Assembly (NCBI RefSeq): GCF_024707105.1
Contig: NZ_JANQAJ010000011.1
Coordinates: forward strand, 445,488 to 509,487
Direction: 5' to 3'
Length of the DNA stretch: 64,000 nucleotides
Origin: Devosia ginsengisoli
GTDB taxonomy: Bacteria; Pseudomonadota; Alphaproteobacteria; Rhizobiales; Devosiaceae
Shown here: positions 18,665-27,353 of the stretch, piece after piece
Layout: the number at the start of each line of letters is the position of its first letter
Numbering within the stretch: the first letter of the stretch is position 1
Position numbers and translations under genes: made by a program
Notes under the pieces: generated by a model
Told to the model about the DNA's origin: nothing
Seen by the model: only the letters and a program-made list of their open reading frames with translations
Databases searched by the model: none

Positions 18665-20023
18665 TTACTCGGCGACTGTGCGCAATTCCTGCCAGACGTC
18701 CTCGACGACCTGGTTGTAGCGCACGGCGGACTTGACCTCTACAGCCAGCCCGAGATCGGTCGCGGTGAGGTGGCCCATGGCCGACAGCAGCGAGAAGGTG
18801 GCGATGACCTTGTTGGTCGATGCGTTGATCTGCGTCTCACGCGCCGTGGTCAGCTCGGCCTGAGCGTTGAGCACGTCGAGCGTGGTGCGCGTGCCCAGAT
18901 CGCGTTCCTGAATGACGCCATCGAGCACGGTACGGCCCGCGGCGACGGCGGCGTTGGCGGCGGAAATCTGGGCATCGGCGCTCTGGATGCCGGCCCAGGC
19001 GGAAATGACCGCCTCGCGAATCTGGTCATAGGACGACATGGCGTCGACCTCGGACTTGATCTGCTCGATATTGGCCTTGCGCACGCTGGCGCCGATGGCA
19101 CCGCCGGCATAGAGCGGGATGGTGACGGTGAAGCCCAGCTTGCCGCTGATGCCCTGAGCGCCGCTGATGCTGTTATAGGCCGTGCCGACGGAACCGCTGA
19201 CACTGGCGGAAGGACCGAAGGCGGCCTGCGCGGAATCGGTGCCGGCCTGGGCGGCGCGAATGGCTGCCTTGGACATCAGGATTGCCGGATGGCTGGATTC
19301 GGCCTGGGAGAGAGCGGCCTGGAGCGTCGAGGGGATCAGCCGGCCGTAATTATGCGAAGCATCAAGGTTTTGCGGGGCAGCGCCGACATAACGCTGAAAG
19401 GTGGCCTGGCTGATTTCAAGGCTGCTGAGCGCGGCGCGATAGGTGGCATCGCCCTGCGCCAGGCGAGCCTCGGCCTGGGCGACGTCGATGCGGGTGCCCT
19501 CGCCCACATCGAGCCGGTCACGCGCCGACTGCAACTGGGCCTGGAAGAAGTTGATATTTTCCTGCCGGAGAGCGACCAACTGGCGATCGCTCAGCACGGA
19601 CATGTAGGCCTGGACCACGGCGAGCAGCACATTCTGCTCGGTATTGCGGATCTGGTATTCGGCCGCTTCGGCGCCGGCACGGGCTGCCTCGATCTCGGCG
19701 TCGGTCTTGTAATTGTCGAAGATGGTCTGGTTATACGAAATGCCCGCGGTCAGCGTATGGCTGTCGGAAAACGAGCCGCCCGCAACGGACCAATCATAAT
19801 TGCCACCCAGGGATGCGCCGAGCGTGGGGCGCTTGCCCGACTGGGCCAGAGCGACGTTTTCCGCCGCGGACTTGGCACTGAGCAAAGCCGCCTGCAGATC
19901 GGGGGCATGGTCGTAAGCAATGGTCAGCGCCTGGCTGATCGATTGTGCCTGTGCCCCGCCCACCGAAACGGCAGCCAGAGCCAAGGCCAACGCACTTGCG
20001 ACCAATTTAACGCGAAAACCCAT
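18665..20023 (-). CDS. tolC: TolC-family outer membrane channel
   Basis: A 452-residue outer membrane efflux protein. After a signal peptide ending near VGGAQAQS, it shows two repeats of the OEP family: SISQALTIAYDHAPDLQAA at the start and ALSQAESSHPAILMSKAAI midway, each leading into long coiled-coil helices. GTRTTLDVLNAQAELTTARE is the family's conserved late motif. It forms the trimeric exit duct for type I secretion and efflux pumps. The ATG at 20023 has a GGAGG site; starting 13 codons earlier would spoil the signal peptide. pcm lies upstream on the same strand. Confidence 0.93.
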   Translation of the reverse strand: MGFRVKLVASALALALAAVSVGGAQAQSISQALTIAYDHAPDLQAALLSAKSAAENVALAQSGKRPTLGASLGGNYDWSVAGGSFSDSHTLTAGISYNQTIFDNYKTDAEIEAARAGAEAAEYQIRNTEQNVLLAVVQAYMSVLSDRQLVALRQENINFFQAQLQSARDRLDVGEGTRIDVAQAEARLAQGDATYRAALSSLEISQATFQRYVGAAPQNLDASHNYGRLIPSTLQAALSQAESSHPAILMSKAAIRAAQAGTDSAQAAFGPSASVSGSVGTAYNSISGAQGISGKLGFTVTIPLYAGGAIGASVRKANIEQIKSEVDAMSSYDQIREAVISAWAGIQSADAQISAANAAVAAGRTVLDGVIQERDLGTRTTLDVLNAQAELTTARETQINASTNKVIATFSLLSAMGHLTATDLGLAVEVKSAVRYNQVVEDVWQELRTVAE

Positions 20024-20159
20024 TGCCCGCCTCCAAAAACCCCGGAACTCTATGCGCGGCACATGGGGTAGACAACCGGCCGCGACAATCCCTACGAAAC
20101 ATTAATGTGCGAATAATCCGCGTCGTGCCCCTGAGGCAACACAGACGTATAATACCACA

Positions 20160-20816
20160 TCAAAATATGAATTCCTCATCACGCTGCGGCGCAAAGAGCG
20201 GTGGCAGGACGGCGTTGAACTCAGTTCGCGCCGTGACCTGCCGGCCCGACTTGACGAAGACATGGGCCACCGAAACGGCCCCGACGCGGATAAGTGCGAC
20301 GAGACGCCCGCCATCGGCCAGCGCCGCGGTGAATGCTTCTGGCACGCTATCAAGCGCACCTTGCACGATGATGACATCGAAGCGGGCCTTGCCGAGGCGC
20401 TCGATATCACCGGCGACGACGCTGGCATTGGTGAGGCCGAGCGCCGCCAGATTGGCGGCTGCGGTCGTGGCCAGTTCGGCATCGGACTCGAGACCGGTGA
20501 CCGAGGCCGCGAGGCCGGCAATGACGGCGGTGGAATAGCCGGTGGCGGCGCCGATATCGAGAACGCTATCGGTGGGGGTGATTTCGGCGATCCTGAGCAG
20601 CTTGCCAAGCGTGACCGGCGCGGCCATAAAGCGACCGGACGCCTTGCCGCCGAACCACTGGACGTCGTCTATATAGGCCAGGTCACGCCTGATGGCGGCG
20701 ACGAAATTCTCGCGCGGGATAGCGCGCATCTGCGCCAGAATCGGCGCATTGGTGACACCGCCGCTGCGCAACTGGTTTTCCACCATTTGCGCCCGCGCGC
20801 GCTCGAAATCGACCAT
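20160..20816 (-). CDS. Protein-L-isoaspartate O-methyltransferase-like protein
   Basis: A 218-residue SAM-dependent methyltransferase. It begins with the PCMT-type helix (FERARAQMVENQLRSGGV) and has SAM motif I VLDIGAATGYST and an acidic motif II (TGLESDAEL). The family repairs isoaspartyl residues. This short subfamily, found next to tolC in many Hyphomicrobiales, diverges from E. coli Pcm, so the true substrate is unproved. The ATG at 20816 is chosen because the upstream residues are not conserved. Confidence 0.85.
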   Translation of the reverse strand: MVDFERARAQMVENQLRSGGVTNAPILAQMRAIPRENFVAAIRRDLAYIDDVQWFGGKASGRFMAAPVTLGKLLRIAEITPTDSVLDIGAATGYSTAVIAGLAASVTGLESDAELATTAAANLAALGLTNASVVAGDIERLGKARFDVIIVQGALDSVPEAFTAALADGGRLVALIRVGAVSVAHVFVKSGRQVTARTEFNAVLPPLFAPQRDEEFIF

Positions 20817-20991
20817 GAAGACAGCCCTGCCCGGCTCAAACCATATGCCGGACGTGAATATAGTCGGGGGCGGAGCATGGCAAGGGCCGAGAGCAGCTTG
20901 CGGCAAAATGGCGGTGCATGGCGGGTATGCGTGCCGACGGCGCGGGGATCGACCGGGGCGCGGTAGTACGCTCCGGCCGGTAGTCAGCAGC

Positions 20992-21438
20992 TCAATTGGA
21001 CTTGCACTGGCAGACGGACATCTTGCCGGGAACGGTCGTCCACCACGAGGTGGAGAAACTGCCGCCCTTGCCCGTGCAGAGTGCGGGGCAAATCCTGTTG
21101 GCGTCGTTGGTCGACCAGATGGGGCCAGCCTCTACCACGAAGCTGGCAGCCTGCTGCGGGGCGGCGAGCTGTTGTTGCAAGAGGTCACCCGCGAGTGTCG
21201 ATGCAGTCCCAGCTTGTGTCGATGCAGTCCCAGCTTGCTCGAGCGCCTGTTGGGCCTGCACAGCGGCCTTTTGGTTGCTTGCGGCGCTCTGGGCCAGGGC
21301 GGGCGTGCTGATCGACGCGCCGGCAATCAGGGCAAAGACCAGGCCGACAATGGCCCATAGCGGGTAACGAACAGATATTTTTGACGGCAATTCTTCCTCC
21401 AACTGTCTGGCCGCCGTCGCGCCAGCGAGGGGGGCCAT
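20992..21438 (-). CDS. Secreted protein with MVL-type mannan-binding lectin domain
   Basis: A 148-residue protein. A membrane/signal segment (about residues 26–49, ending STPALAQS) is followed by a Gln/Ala-rich linker and a C-terminal domain of about 50 residues (SFVVEAGPIWSTNDANRICP, WWTTVPGKMSVCQC). This matches the fold repeat of the cyanobacterial mannan-binding lectin MVL, with four cysteines. The linker holds a perfect tandem repeat of seven residues (QAGTAST twice). It stands alone next to tRNA-Cys. Sugar binding is inferred from the domain only. Confidence 0.7.
   Translation of the reverse strand: MAPLAGATAARQLEEELPSKISVRYPLWAIVGLVFALIAGASISTPALAQSAASNQKAAVQAQQALEQAGTASTQAGTASTLAGDLLQQQLAAPQQAASFVVEAGPIWSTNDANRICPALCTGKGGSFSTSWWTTVPGKMSVCQCKSN
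21195..21236. repeat. Perfect 21-bp tandem duplication inside the lectin-like gene
   Basis: The unit at 21195–21215 is repeated exactly at 21216–21236. It is in frame and encodes two copies of a seven-residue Thr/Ser/Ala/Gln segment in the linker, suggesting a recent duplication or length-variable linker. Confidence 0.9.
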
Positions 21439-21559
21439 GGCAGTATGGAGGCGCTTTGTTGCACCAGTGTTGGATGCGCAAATTAATTGGCAGCATGTGA
21501 CGCGCTGAAGCCGGGCGCCCTGCCCGGTTGTAACTATCTGACTCTGTTATTGAAATCAC

Positions 21560-21633
21560 TGGAGGCCACGTCCGGAATTGAACCGGAGTACGCGGATTTG
21601 CAATCCGCTGCGTAACCACTCCGCCACGTGGCC
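21560..21633 (-). tRNA. tRNA-Cys (anticodon GCA)
   Basis: Folds as a 74-base cloverleaf on the minus strand: acceptor GGCCACG pairs with CGTGGCC, the anticodon loop is GATTGCAAATC (GCA), the T arm contains GGTTCAATTCC, and CCA is encoded. Discriminator base is T (U in RNA), as expected for tRNA-Cys. Confidence 0.96.
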
Positions 21634-21795
21634 TCTGGCGCGGGGTTCTAGTCCAGCGCCCTTTCTTATGCAAGGCATCGGGTTGCCAAAGAGTTATTTT
21701 CTCACGGGCGCACAATCGGCGTGAAAAATGCCGTTTGCGCTTCACCGAACCGGCCGGCTTGCATAGGTTGCTGACGCACTGAACAGGGGCAAAGC

Positions 21796-23007
21796 GTGAG
21801 CCAAGAGACGATAGCCGGCCTCAGCCGGCGCGAATATCTGCAACCGGTCATGGCCGGGGCATTGGCCGCCATTGTGGGCTATGCCAGCACGTTCACGCTG
21901 GTGCTGGCGGCGCTGACCGCGACCGGCGCCTCGCCGCAGCAGGCGGGCTCCGGCCTGATGAGCGTGTGCATCGCCATCGGCATTCTCAATATCGTGGTCA
22001 GCGCGCGGGTGAAGCTGCCTGTCAGTTTTGCCTGGTCGACGCCGGGCGTGGCCTTCATCCTGACCGTGGGCGAGCCGGTGGGCGGATTTCCGGCAGTGGC
22101 GGGGGCGTTCCTCGTGGCGGCGGCGCTGATCGTGTTGACCGGACTGATCAAGCCGCTGGCGCGGGTGATCGCGGCCATTCCGGCGCCACTGGCCAATGGC
22201 ATGCTGGCGGGCATGCTGTTCACGCTGTGCCTGGCGCCGATCACGGCGGTGGCCGAAATGCCCGGTCTGGCACTGCCGATCGTGCTGGCCTGGGTCATTG
22301 GACTGCGTTTCGCCAAACGCTATGCGGTGCCGATTGCCGTGGTGGTGACGGGGATCGTGCTGGCGATGACGACAAACCTGCCGGCGGGGGCGCTGGATGG
22401 TAGTTGGCCGAGCCTGGTGCCGGTCATGCCTGTCTTCACGCTAGACGCCATCGTGCGGATCGGGCTGCCGCTCTATATCGTCACCATGGCGTCGCAGAAC
22501 CTGCCAGGACTGGCGGTGATGCAGGCCAATGGCTATTCGCTCAAGCCGGCGCCGCTGTTTGTCATGACGGGGCTGGCCAGCGCGGTGACGGCGTTTTTCG
22601 GCGGGCATAGCAGCAACCTGGCGGCGATCACTGCCGCGATCTGCGCCGGGCCGGAGGCGCATCCCGAAAAGGCCAGGCGCTGGCCGGCGCCGGTTTCGGC
22701 AGGCGTGGTCTATCTGCTGCTGGCACCGGCGGCGAGCCTGGCCGCGGCCTTTATCGCGGCTTCGCCGCCGCTGCTGATCCAGGCCGTGGCCGGGCTGGCG
22801 CTGCTGTCGAGCCTGACGGCGGCGCTATCGGGTGCATTGGTGAGAGAAGAGACGCGGCTGCCGGCGGCACTGACTTTCATCACCACGGCGTCGGGAATCA
22901 CCATTATCGGAGTCGGCGCGCCATTCTGGGGGCTGGTGGCGGGAATCGGCATGATGCTGTTGCTGCGCTTCGGCATCAGGCCCGAACCGGAGACGATGGG
23001 CGATTGA
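21796..23007 (+). CDS. benE: BenE-family benzoate/H+ symporter
   Basis: A 403-residue inner membrane protein with about 12 hydrophobic segments. Family motifs include PVSFAWSTPGVAFILT, FFGGHSSNLAAITAAICAG and FWGLVAGIGM. BenE proteins are described as benzoate:H+ symporters. No benzoate-degradation genes are nearby, so the real substrate may differ. The start is GTG at 21796. mobA starts within its stop codon. Confidence 0.88.
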   Translation: MSQETIAGLSRREYLQPVMAGALAAIVGYASTFTLVLAALTATGASPQQAGSGLMSVCIAIGILNIVVSARVKLPVSFAWSTPGVAFILTVGEPVGGFPAVAGAFLVAAALIVLTGLIKPLARVIAAIPAPLANGMLAGMLFTLCLAPITAVAEMPGLALPIVLAWVIGLRFAKRYAVPIAVVVTGIVLAMTTNLPAGALDGSWPSLVPVMPVFTLDAIVRIGLPLYIVTMASQNLPGLAVMQANGYSLKPAPLFVMTGLASAVTAFFGGHSSNLAAITAAICAGPEAHPEKARRWPAPVSAGVVYLLLAPAASLAAAFIAASPPLLIQAVAGLALLSSLTAALSGALVREETRLPAALTFITTASGITIIGVGAPFWGLVAGIGMMLLLRFGIRPEPETMGD

Positions 23008-23609
23008 GCTTGCTGCATGGCGTGATCATCGCGGGCGGCAGAGGCGAGCGGCTGGGCGGGGTGCGCAAGGCGGATTTGCGGATCGGCGGCAGGCGGCTGG
23101 TGGACCGCGTGGCCGCGGCGTTGGGGCCGGTGGCGCCGCCGCTGATGATTGCTGTTGGGCCGGATGATGACGGGCGCGGCAGGCGGGATGGCGCGGCGGC
23201 GGTAACGGACCTTCCGGCGCCGGTGGGCGGGCCGCTGGCGGGGCTGGCGGCAGCGGTGGCGGCTTTGCAGGAACGGGGAATCGGTGAGGGGCTGCTGGTG
23301 TCCGCCGCGGTGGATACGCCTTTCCTGCCTGATAATTTCGGGGTCGTGATGCTCGACGCGCTGGGCGATGCCTCGGCGGCGTTTGCCGGCTGGGGCGCGG
23401 ATTTTTATCCGCCCAATGCGATATGGCGGATCGAGGCGCTGGCCAACCTGCCGGGGCAGATCACGGCGGGTACGGCGCCGGGGAGTCTCAAGGGATTGCA
23501 GGCGCGCCTAGGCGCGCGGCGGGTGGACTGGTCCGGGCGAGCAGCAGCCAACCCATTTCTCAATGTGAATATGCTGGCGGATCTGCTGATGCTGGGGCGA
23601 CACGAATAG
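23004..23609 (+). CDS. mobA: Molybdenum cofactor guanylyltransferase MobA-like
   Basis: A 201-residue nucleotidyltransferase: N-terminal GVIIAGGRGERLGGVRKADL is the GTP-binding loop (a variant of GGxSxRMGxDK), followed by PVGGPLAGLAAAV and SAAVDTPFLP, the metal-binding segment. MobA attaches GMP to molybdopterin. The protein begins at a TTG that overlaps the benE stop (TTGA), so translation is probably coupled. The TTG start and coupling are inferred from layout. Confidence 0.82.
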   Translation: MSLLHGVIIAGGRGERLGGVRKADLRIGGRRLVDRVAAALGPVAPPLMIAVGPDDDGRGRRDGAAAVTDLPAPVGGPLAGLAAAVAALQERGIGEGLLVSAAVDTPFLPDNFGVVMLDALGDASAAFAGWGADFYPPNAIWRIEALANLPGQITAGTAPGSLKGLQARLGARRVDWSGRAAANPFLNVNMLADLLMLGRHE

Positions 23610-23708
23610 CCCAGCGCAACCGACTTTTGCACATCTGGGCGAAAGGGCTTGGCAAAGCAAAACAAGTTCGTTACATGGACCTCGCTTCCGGCACGGAGGC
23701 ATCGATGT

Positions 23709-23784
23709 TCCGCGATAGCTCAGTTGGTAGAGCGTTCGACTGTTAATCGAATGGTCGCTGGTTCGAGTCCAGCTCGCGGAGCCA
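23709..23784 (+). tRNA. tRNA-Asn (anticodon GTT)
   Basis: A 76-base cloverleaf: acceptor TCCGCGA pairs with TCGCGGA, anticodon loop GACTGTTAATC (GTT), T arm GGTTCGAGTCC, CCA encoded. Confidence 0.97.
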
Positions 23785-23813
23785 TTTCCCCCAAAACCCA
23801 ATGATCCCGGCCG

Positions 23814-24083
23814 TCAGGCGTCGCTGTCGCGCTCGATATCGGCTGCCAGTTGTTCGGCCTCGCTTTCGGTGAGGTCCGTCTGATTGCTGCGCCAGATGGT
23901 TTCGCTGCGCCGATCGCCATCACGCAACACCACGGCGACTTCGGCGCCCTCGACCTTGCCGGCCGCGGCGATGGCCGCCTCGATGGCGGCGCTCCGGCTG
24001 GTGAAGGGCGCGGTGACATCCCCCTTGAAGCTGAACTGCCAGGCGCTGTCCCGCTGCGAGACGACAAAATGATCGGTGCTCAT
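23814..24083 (-). CDS. Small DUF2188-like protein
   Basis: An 89-residue soluble protein beginning STDHFVVSQRDSAWQFSFKG and containing SRSAAIEAAIAAAGKVEGAEVAVV. The pattern 'modified residue–strand–Ser-Ala-Ala-Ile-x-x-A' resembles DUF2188, small proteins of unknown function. The ATG at 24083 has a GGGAGG site. It is divergent from the MFS exporter, 125 bases away. Confidence 0.65.
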   Translation of the reverse strand: MSTDHFVVSQRDSAWQFSFKGDVTAPFTSRSAAIEAAIAAAGKVEGAEVAVVLRDGDRRSETIWRSNQTDLTESEAEQLAADIERDSDA

Positions 24084-24208
24084 AATATCCTCCCGTGCGA
24101 CAAAACGCGGGCGCGCGATTGTCGTTGCATGGGCGAGGACCATTGCCAGCACGGCGGGGTCGGGGTACGGGTGCCTGCACATATTCTAGGCATTTGGACT
24201 TCTCTCCC

Positions 24209-25429
24209 ATGGACGCCGTTTCGGCCAAGACTGCACCGCCGGTGCAGCAGACATCGCTCAACATCATTCTGGCGGTCAGTGCGGCGCACCTTATCAATGA
24301 CCTGATCCAGTTTCTGCTGCCGGCGCTCTATCCGGTGCTCAAGGCCAATTACGATCTCGACTATTTCCAGATCGGCCTGTTGACGCTGGCCCAGCAGATT
24401 ACCGCCTGCGTGCTGCAACCGCTGATGGGACTCTATGGCGACGTGCGGCCCAAGCCCTACATCCTGGCAGTCTCGCTGACGATCGTGGCCGCGGGCGTAT
24501 TGCTGCTGGCGACGGCCAACAGCTTCCTGCTGCTGCTGGTGGCCGCGGTCGTACTGGGTATCGGCTCGGCGCTGTTCCACCCGGAAGCCTCGCGCGTGGC
24601 GCGGCTGGCGTCGGGCGGACGGCTGGGCCTTGCCCAATCGGCCTTCCAGGTCGGCGGCAACGCCGGCACGGCCATAGGGCCGCTGGCCGCCGCGCTTATC
24701 GTGCTGCCGCTGGGGCAGATGAGCACGATCTGGTTCGGGCTGGCTGCCGTGCTGGGCATCATGGTGCTGACCTATGTGGGGCGCTGGTATGCGGCCCATC
24801 AGCGAATGGCGGCCAGCCGGCCGGCGGTCGCGCCGCTCAAGCCTGCCATCAGCCGCAACCGGCTGATCGTCGCCTTTTCCGTCATCGGTGCGCTGCTGCT
24901 GAGCAAGTATGTCTATATCGAGACGTTCAAGAGCTATTACACCTTCTACCTGATCGAGAAGTTCGGCCTGCCGGTGCAGGACGCCCAGTTCTTCCTGTTC
25001 CTGTTCCTCGGCGCCATTGCGGTGGGCACGTTTTTCGGCGGGCCGATCGGAGATCGCTTCGGGCGTCTGGCGGTGATCTGGGGCTCGATTGTGGGCGCCC
25101 TGCCCTTCGCCCTGCTCATTCCCTATGCCAATCTATGGGGCACAGCGGCGCTGAGCATCGCGGTGGGGCTGATCCTGTCATCGGCCTTTTCGGCTATCGT
25201 GGTCTATGCGCAGGAACTGGTGCCGGGCAAGGTCGGCATGGTGGCCGGGTTCGTGTTCGGCTTCGCCTTCGGCATCGGCGCCATCGGCGCGGCCGTGCTG
25301 GGGGCGCTGGCCGACCAGATCGGCATCGTGGCGGTGTTCGGGCTCTGCGCCTTCTTGCCCTTCCTGGGCTTCCTCACCATCTTCCTGCCACGACACGCGG
25401 AACTGCTTGGGAAAGAGGCGACAGCATGA
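24209..25429 (+). CDS. fsr: MFS exporter, fosmidomycin-resistance (Fsr) type
   Basis: A 406-residue, 12-helix major facilitator protein. Family signs include AAHLINDLIQFLLPALYP near the N-terminus, GLYGDVRPKPY between helices 2 and 3, and LGIGSALFHPEASR in helix 4/5, all characteristic of the Fsr group. Fsr exports fosmidomycin and related compounds; the native substrate is unknown. The ATG at 24209 gives the usual length. The next gene starts inside its stop codon (ATGA). Confidence 0.88.
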   Translation: MDAVSAKTAPPVQQTSLNIILAVSAAHLINDLIQFLLPALYPVLKANYDLDYFQIGLLTLAQQITACVLQPLMGLYGDVRPKPYILAVSLTIVAAGVLLLATANSFLLLLVAAVVLGIGSALFHPEASRVARLASGGRLGLAQSAFQVGGNAGTAIGPLAAALIVLPLGQMSTIWFGLAAVLGIMVLTYVGRWYAAHQRMAASRPAVAPLKPAISRNRLIVAFSVIGALLLSKYVYIETFKSYYTFYLIEKFGLPVQDAQFFLFLFLGAIAVGTFFGGPIGDRFGRLAVIWGSIVGALPFALLIPYANLWGTAALSIAVGLILSSAFSAIVVYAQELVPGKVGMVAGFVFGFAFGIGAIGAAVLGALADQIGIVAVFGLCAFLPFLGFLTIFLPRHAELLGKEATA

Positions 25430-25884
25430 GCAACGGCATGGAAACGGATGGCGAAAGCCAGATCACTCTGACGCGGACCATCGATGCCCATATCGATGAC
25501 GTATTCGCCGCCTGGACCGATCCGGCGCTGATCGAACAGTGGCAGGCCGACGAGGCCGAACTCGATGCCTTCGAGGGCGGAGACTACAAGTTCACCACCT
25601 TCGGCGACGACGAGGACCCGGAAGACCACGTGGTCAGCGGGGAAATCCTGCAATTCGTGGAAAACGAAAAGCTGGTGATGAGCTGGGTTCACAGGGATGG
25701 CGAAGGCGATGACGCCGAAGAGCTGATCTTCGTGCTCGAAATCGCCTTCCAGGCCATTGGCGAAGAGCAGACGCGGGTGACGCTCACCGAACGCGGGCTG
25801 GCCCATGCTGATCCGGAGTCACGCATCTTTTCCATGGAAGCGTGGAGCGCGGCGCTGGAGCACCTGGCCGAAGTGATGGAATAG
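25426..25884 (+). CDS. SRPBCC (START-like/AHSA1) domain protein
   Basis: A 152-residue protein with the AHSA1 layout: ITLTRTIDAHIDDVFAAWTD at the N-terminus, acidic GGDYKFTTFGDDEDPEDHVV, then VTLTERGLAHADPESR and a C-terminal helix EAWSAALEHLAEVM. Such proteins bind hydrophobic ligands or act as co-chaperone-like factors; no ligand can be deduced. The start overlaps the exporter stop by four bases, so the two are translationally coupled. Confidence 0.85.
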   Translation: MSNGMETDGESQITLTRTIDAHIDDVFAAWTDPALIEQWQADEAELDAFEGGDYKFTTFGDDEDPEDHVVSGEILQFVENEKLVMSWVHRDGEGDDAEELIFVLEIAFQAIGEEQTRVTLTERGLAHADPESRIFSMEAWSAALEHLAEVME

Positions 25885-25895
25885 CATGCCACGCC

Positions 25896-25946
25896 CTCCT
25901 TCGACAGGCTCAGGATGAGGGTAGTTCGACAGGCTCACCATGAGGG
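25896..25946. repeat. Dispersed repeat, family C (TTCGACAGGCTCA)
   Basis: Two copies of TTCGACAGGCTCA followed by GGATGAGGG or CCATGAGGG in tandem. The same motif occurs as an inverted pair at 40949–41028. This is a common intergenic repeat type in proteobacterial genomes. The rest of 25885–26111 shows nothing recognisable. Confidence 0.75.
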
Positions 25947-26111
25947 CCACTGCATACGGCGGAATGAAATTGCGCCGGCTGGGCTTTGGCGCACGGGCAT
26001 TGCGTGGCGTAGCGGCGCGGCGGAAAGCCTTGCCGGCATAGGCGGTTAAGGCTTGCCGGGGAACGGGCGGACACCTAGCATAAGTGTTTCATCGACCTGC
26101 CAGATTGATCC

Positions 26112-27155
26112 ATGTCCAAGCACCTAGACCTGATTTCCGCCATCGGTAACACGCCGCTGATCCGCCTCAACCGGGTGTCCGAACTCACCGGCTGCGAAAT
26201 CTGGGGCAAGGCCGAGTTCCTCAATCCGGGCCAGTCGGTGAAGGATCGGGCCGCCCTGTTCATCATCCACGATGCGGTGCAATCGGGCGCGCTGAAGCCG
26301 GGCGGCACCATTGTCGAGGGCACGGCGGGCAATACCGGCATCGGGCTGACGCTGGTGGCCAATTCGTTGGGCTTCAAATCGGTGATCGTGATCCCTGAAA
26401 CGCAGAGCCAGGAAAAGAAGGACGCGCTGCGCCTCTATGGCGCCGAGCTGATCGAGGTTCCCGCCAAGCCCTACAAGAACCCCAACAACTACATCAAGAT
26501 TTCCGGCCGGCTGGCCGAGAAGCTCAACAGGGAGCTGCCCGGCGGCGCCATCTGGGCCAACCAGTTCGACAATGTCGCCAACAGGCGGGCGCATGTGGAG
26601 ACGACAGGCCCCGAAATCTGGCAGCAGACCGGCGGCCGTATCGATGGCTTCATCTGCGCGGTGGGCTCGGGCGGCACACTGGCCGGCGTGGCCGAAGCGC
26701 TGCGGGCGCGCAGCTCGGATGTGAAGATCGGGCTGGCCGACCCGGAGGGCGCGGCGCTCTACAATTTCTACGCCAATGGGGAGCTGAAATCCTCGGGCAA
26801 TTCGATCACCGAGGGCATCGGCCAGGGTCGCATCACGGCAAACCTGGAGGGGCTGACCATCGACAACCCCTACCAGATTTCCGATGCCGAGGCCCTGCCC
26901 TACATTTTCGACCTGCTCGAGCATGAAGGCCTGTGCCTGGGCGGATCGAGCGCGATCAACATAGCCGGCGCGGTGCGCATGGCGCGGGACCTCGGGCCGG
27001 GCAAGACCATCGTCACCGTGCTGTGCGACTATGGCAACCGCTATGCCAGCAAGATCTTCAATCCGGAATTCCTGCATGGCAAGGGCCTGCCGGTGCCGAG
27101 CTGGCTCGAAGGGCGGACGCCGATCGACATTTCCAGCGTGATCGAGGCGGAGTAG
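26112..27155 (+). CDS. cysK: Cysteine synthase A
   Basis: A 347-residue PLP enzyme that makes cysteine from O-acetylserine and sulfide. The PLP lysine is K44 in NPGQSVKDRAA; the substrate loop EGTAGNTGIGL and the phosphate-binding GSGGTLAGV follow in order. It is slightly longer than typical CysK and has an NYIKISGRLAEKLN insert, as in a subgroup found in alphaproteobacteria. A cystathionine-type activity cannot be excluded. It is a single gene flanked by repeats. Confidence 0.9.
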   Translation: MSKHLDLISAIGNTPLIRLNRVSELTGCEIWGKAEFLNPGQSVKDRAALFIIHDAVQSGALKPGGTIVEGTAGNTGIGLTLVANSLGFKSVIVIPETQSQEKKDALRLYGAELIEVPAKPYKNPNNYIKISGRLAEKLNRELPGGAIWANQFDNVANRRAHVETTGPEIWQQTGGRIDGFICAVGSGGTLAGVAEALRARSSDVKIGLADPEGAALYNFYANGELKSSGNSITEGIGQGRITANLEGLTIDNPYQISDAEALPYIFDLLEHEGLCLGGSSAINIAGAVRMARDLGPGKTIVTVLCDYGNRYASKIFNPEFLHGKGLPVPSWLEGRTPIDISSVIEAE

Positions 27156-27181
27156 CAGGCTTGAGCGCTCACAGGCACGAT

Positions 27182-27267
27182 CGTCACCCTCGGGCCTGAC
27201 CCGAGGGCTCTATACTTGCGGATCGCTCATCAAGTGCAGTGCCCTCGGGTCAAGCCCGAGGGTGACG
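27182..27267. repeat. Palindromic repeat, family B (second copy)
   Basis: Arms CGTCACCCTCGGGCCTGACC-type at 27182–27207 and the complementary arm at about 27242–27267. The right half matches the copy at 10920–11004 almost base for base. It lies between cysK and the cardiolipin synthase gene and may end the cysK transcript. Confidence 0.85.
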
Positions 27268-27353
27268 CGTAGTGGGTGGTTGAGATCAATCGCCGGCATT
27301 GTTCAATCGGGACAGGCTGATAGAGTGACGCTCTCAACTCTGGGGCGGATGCT

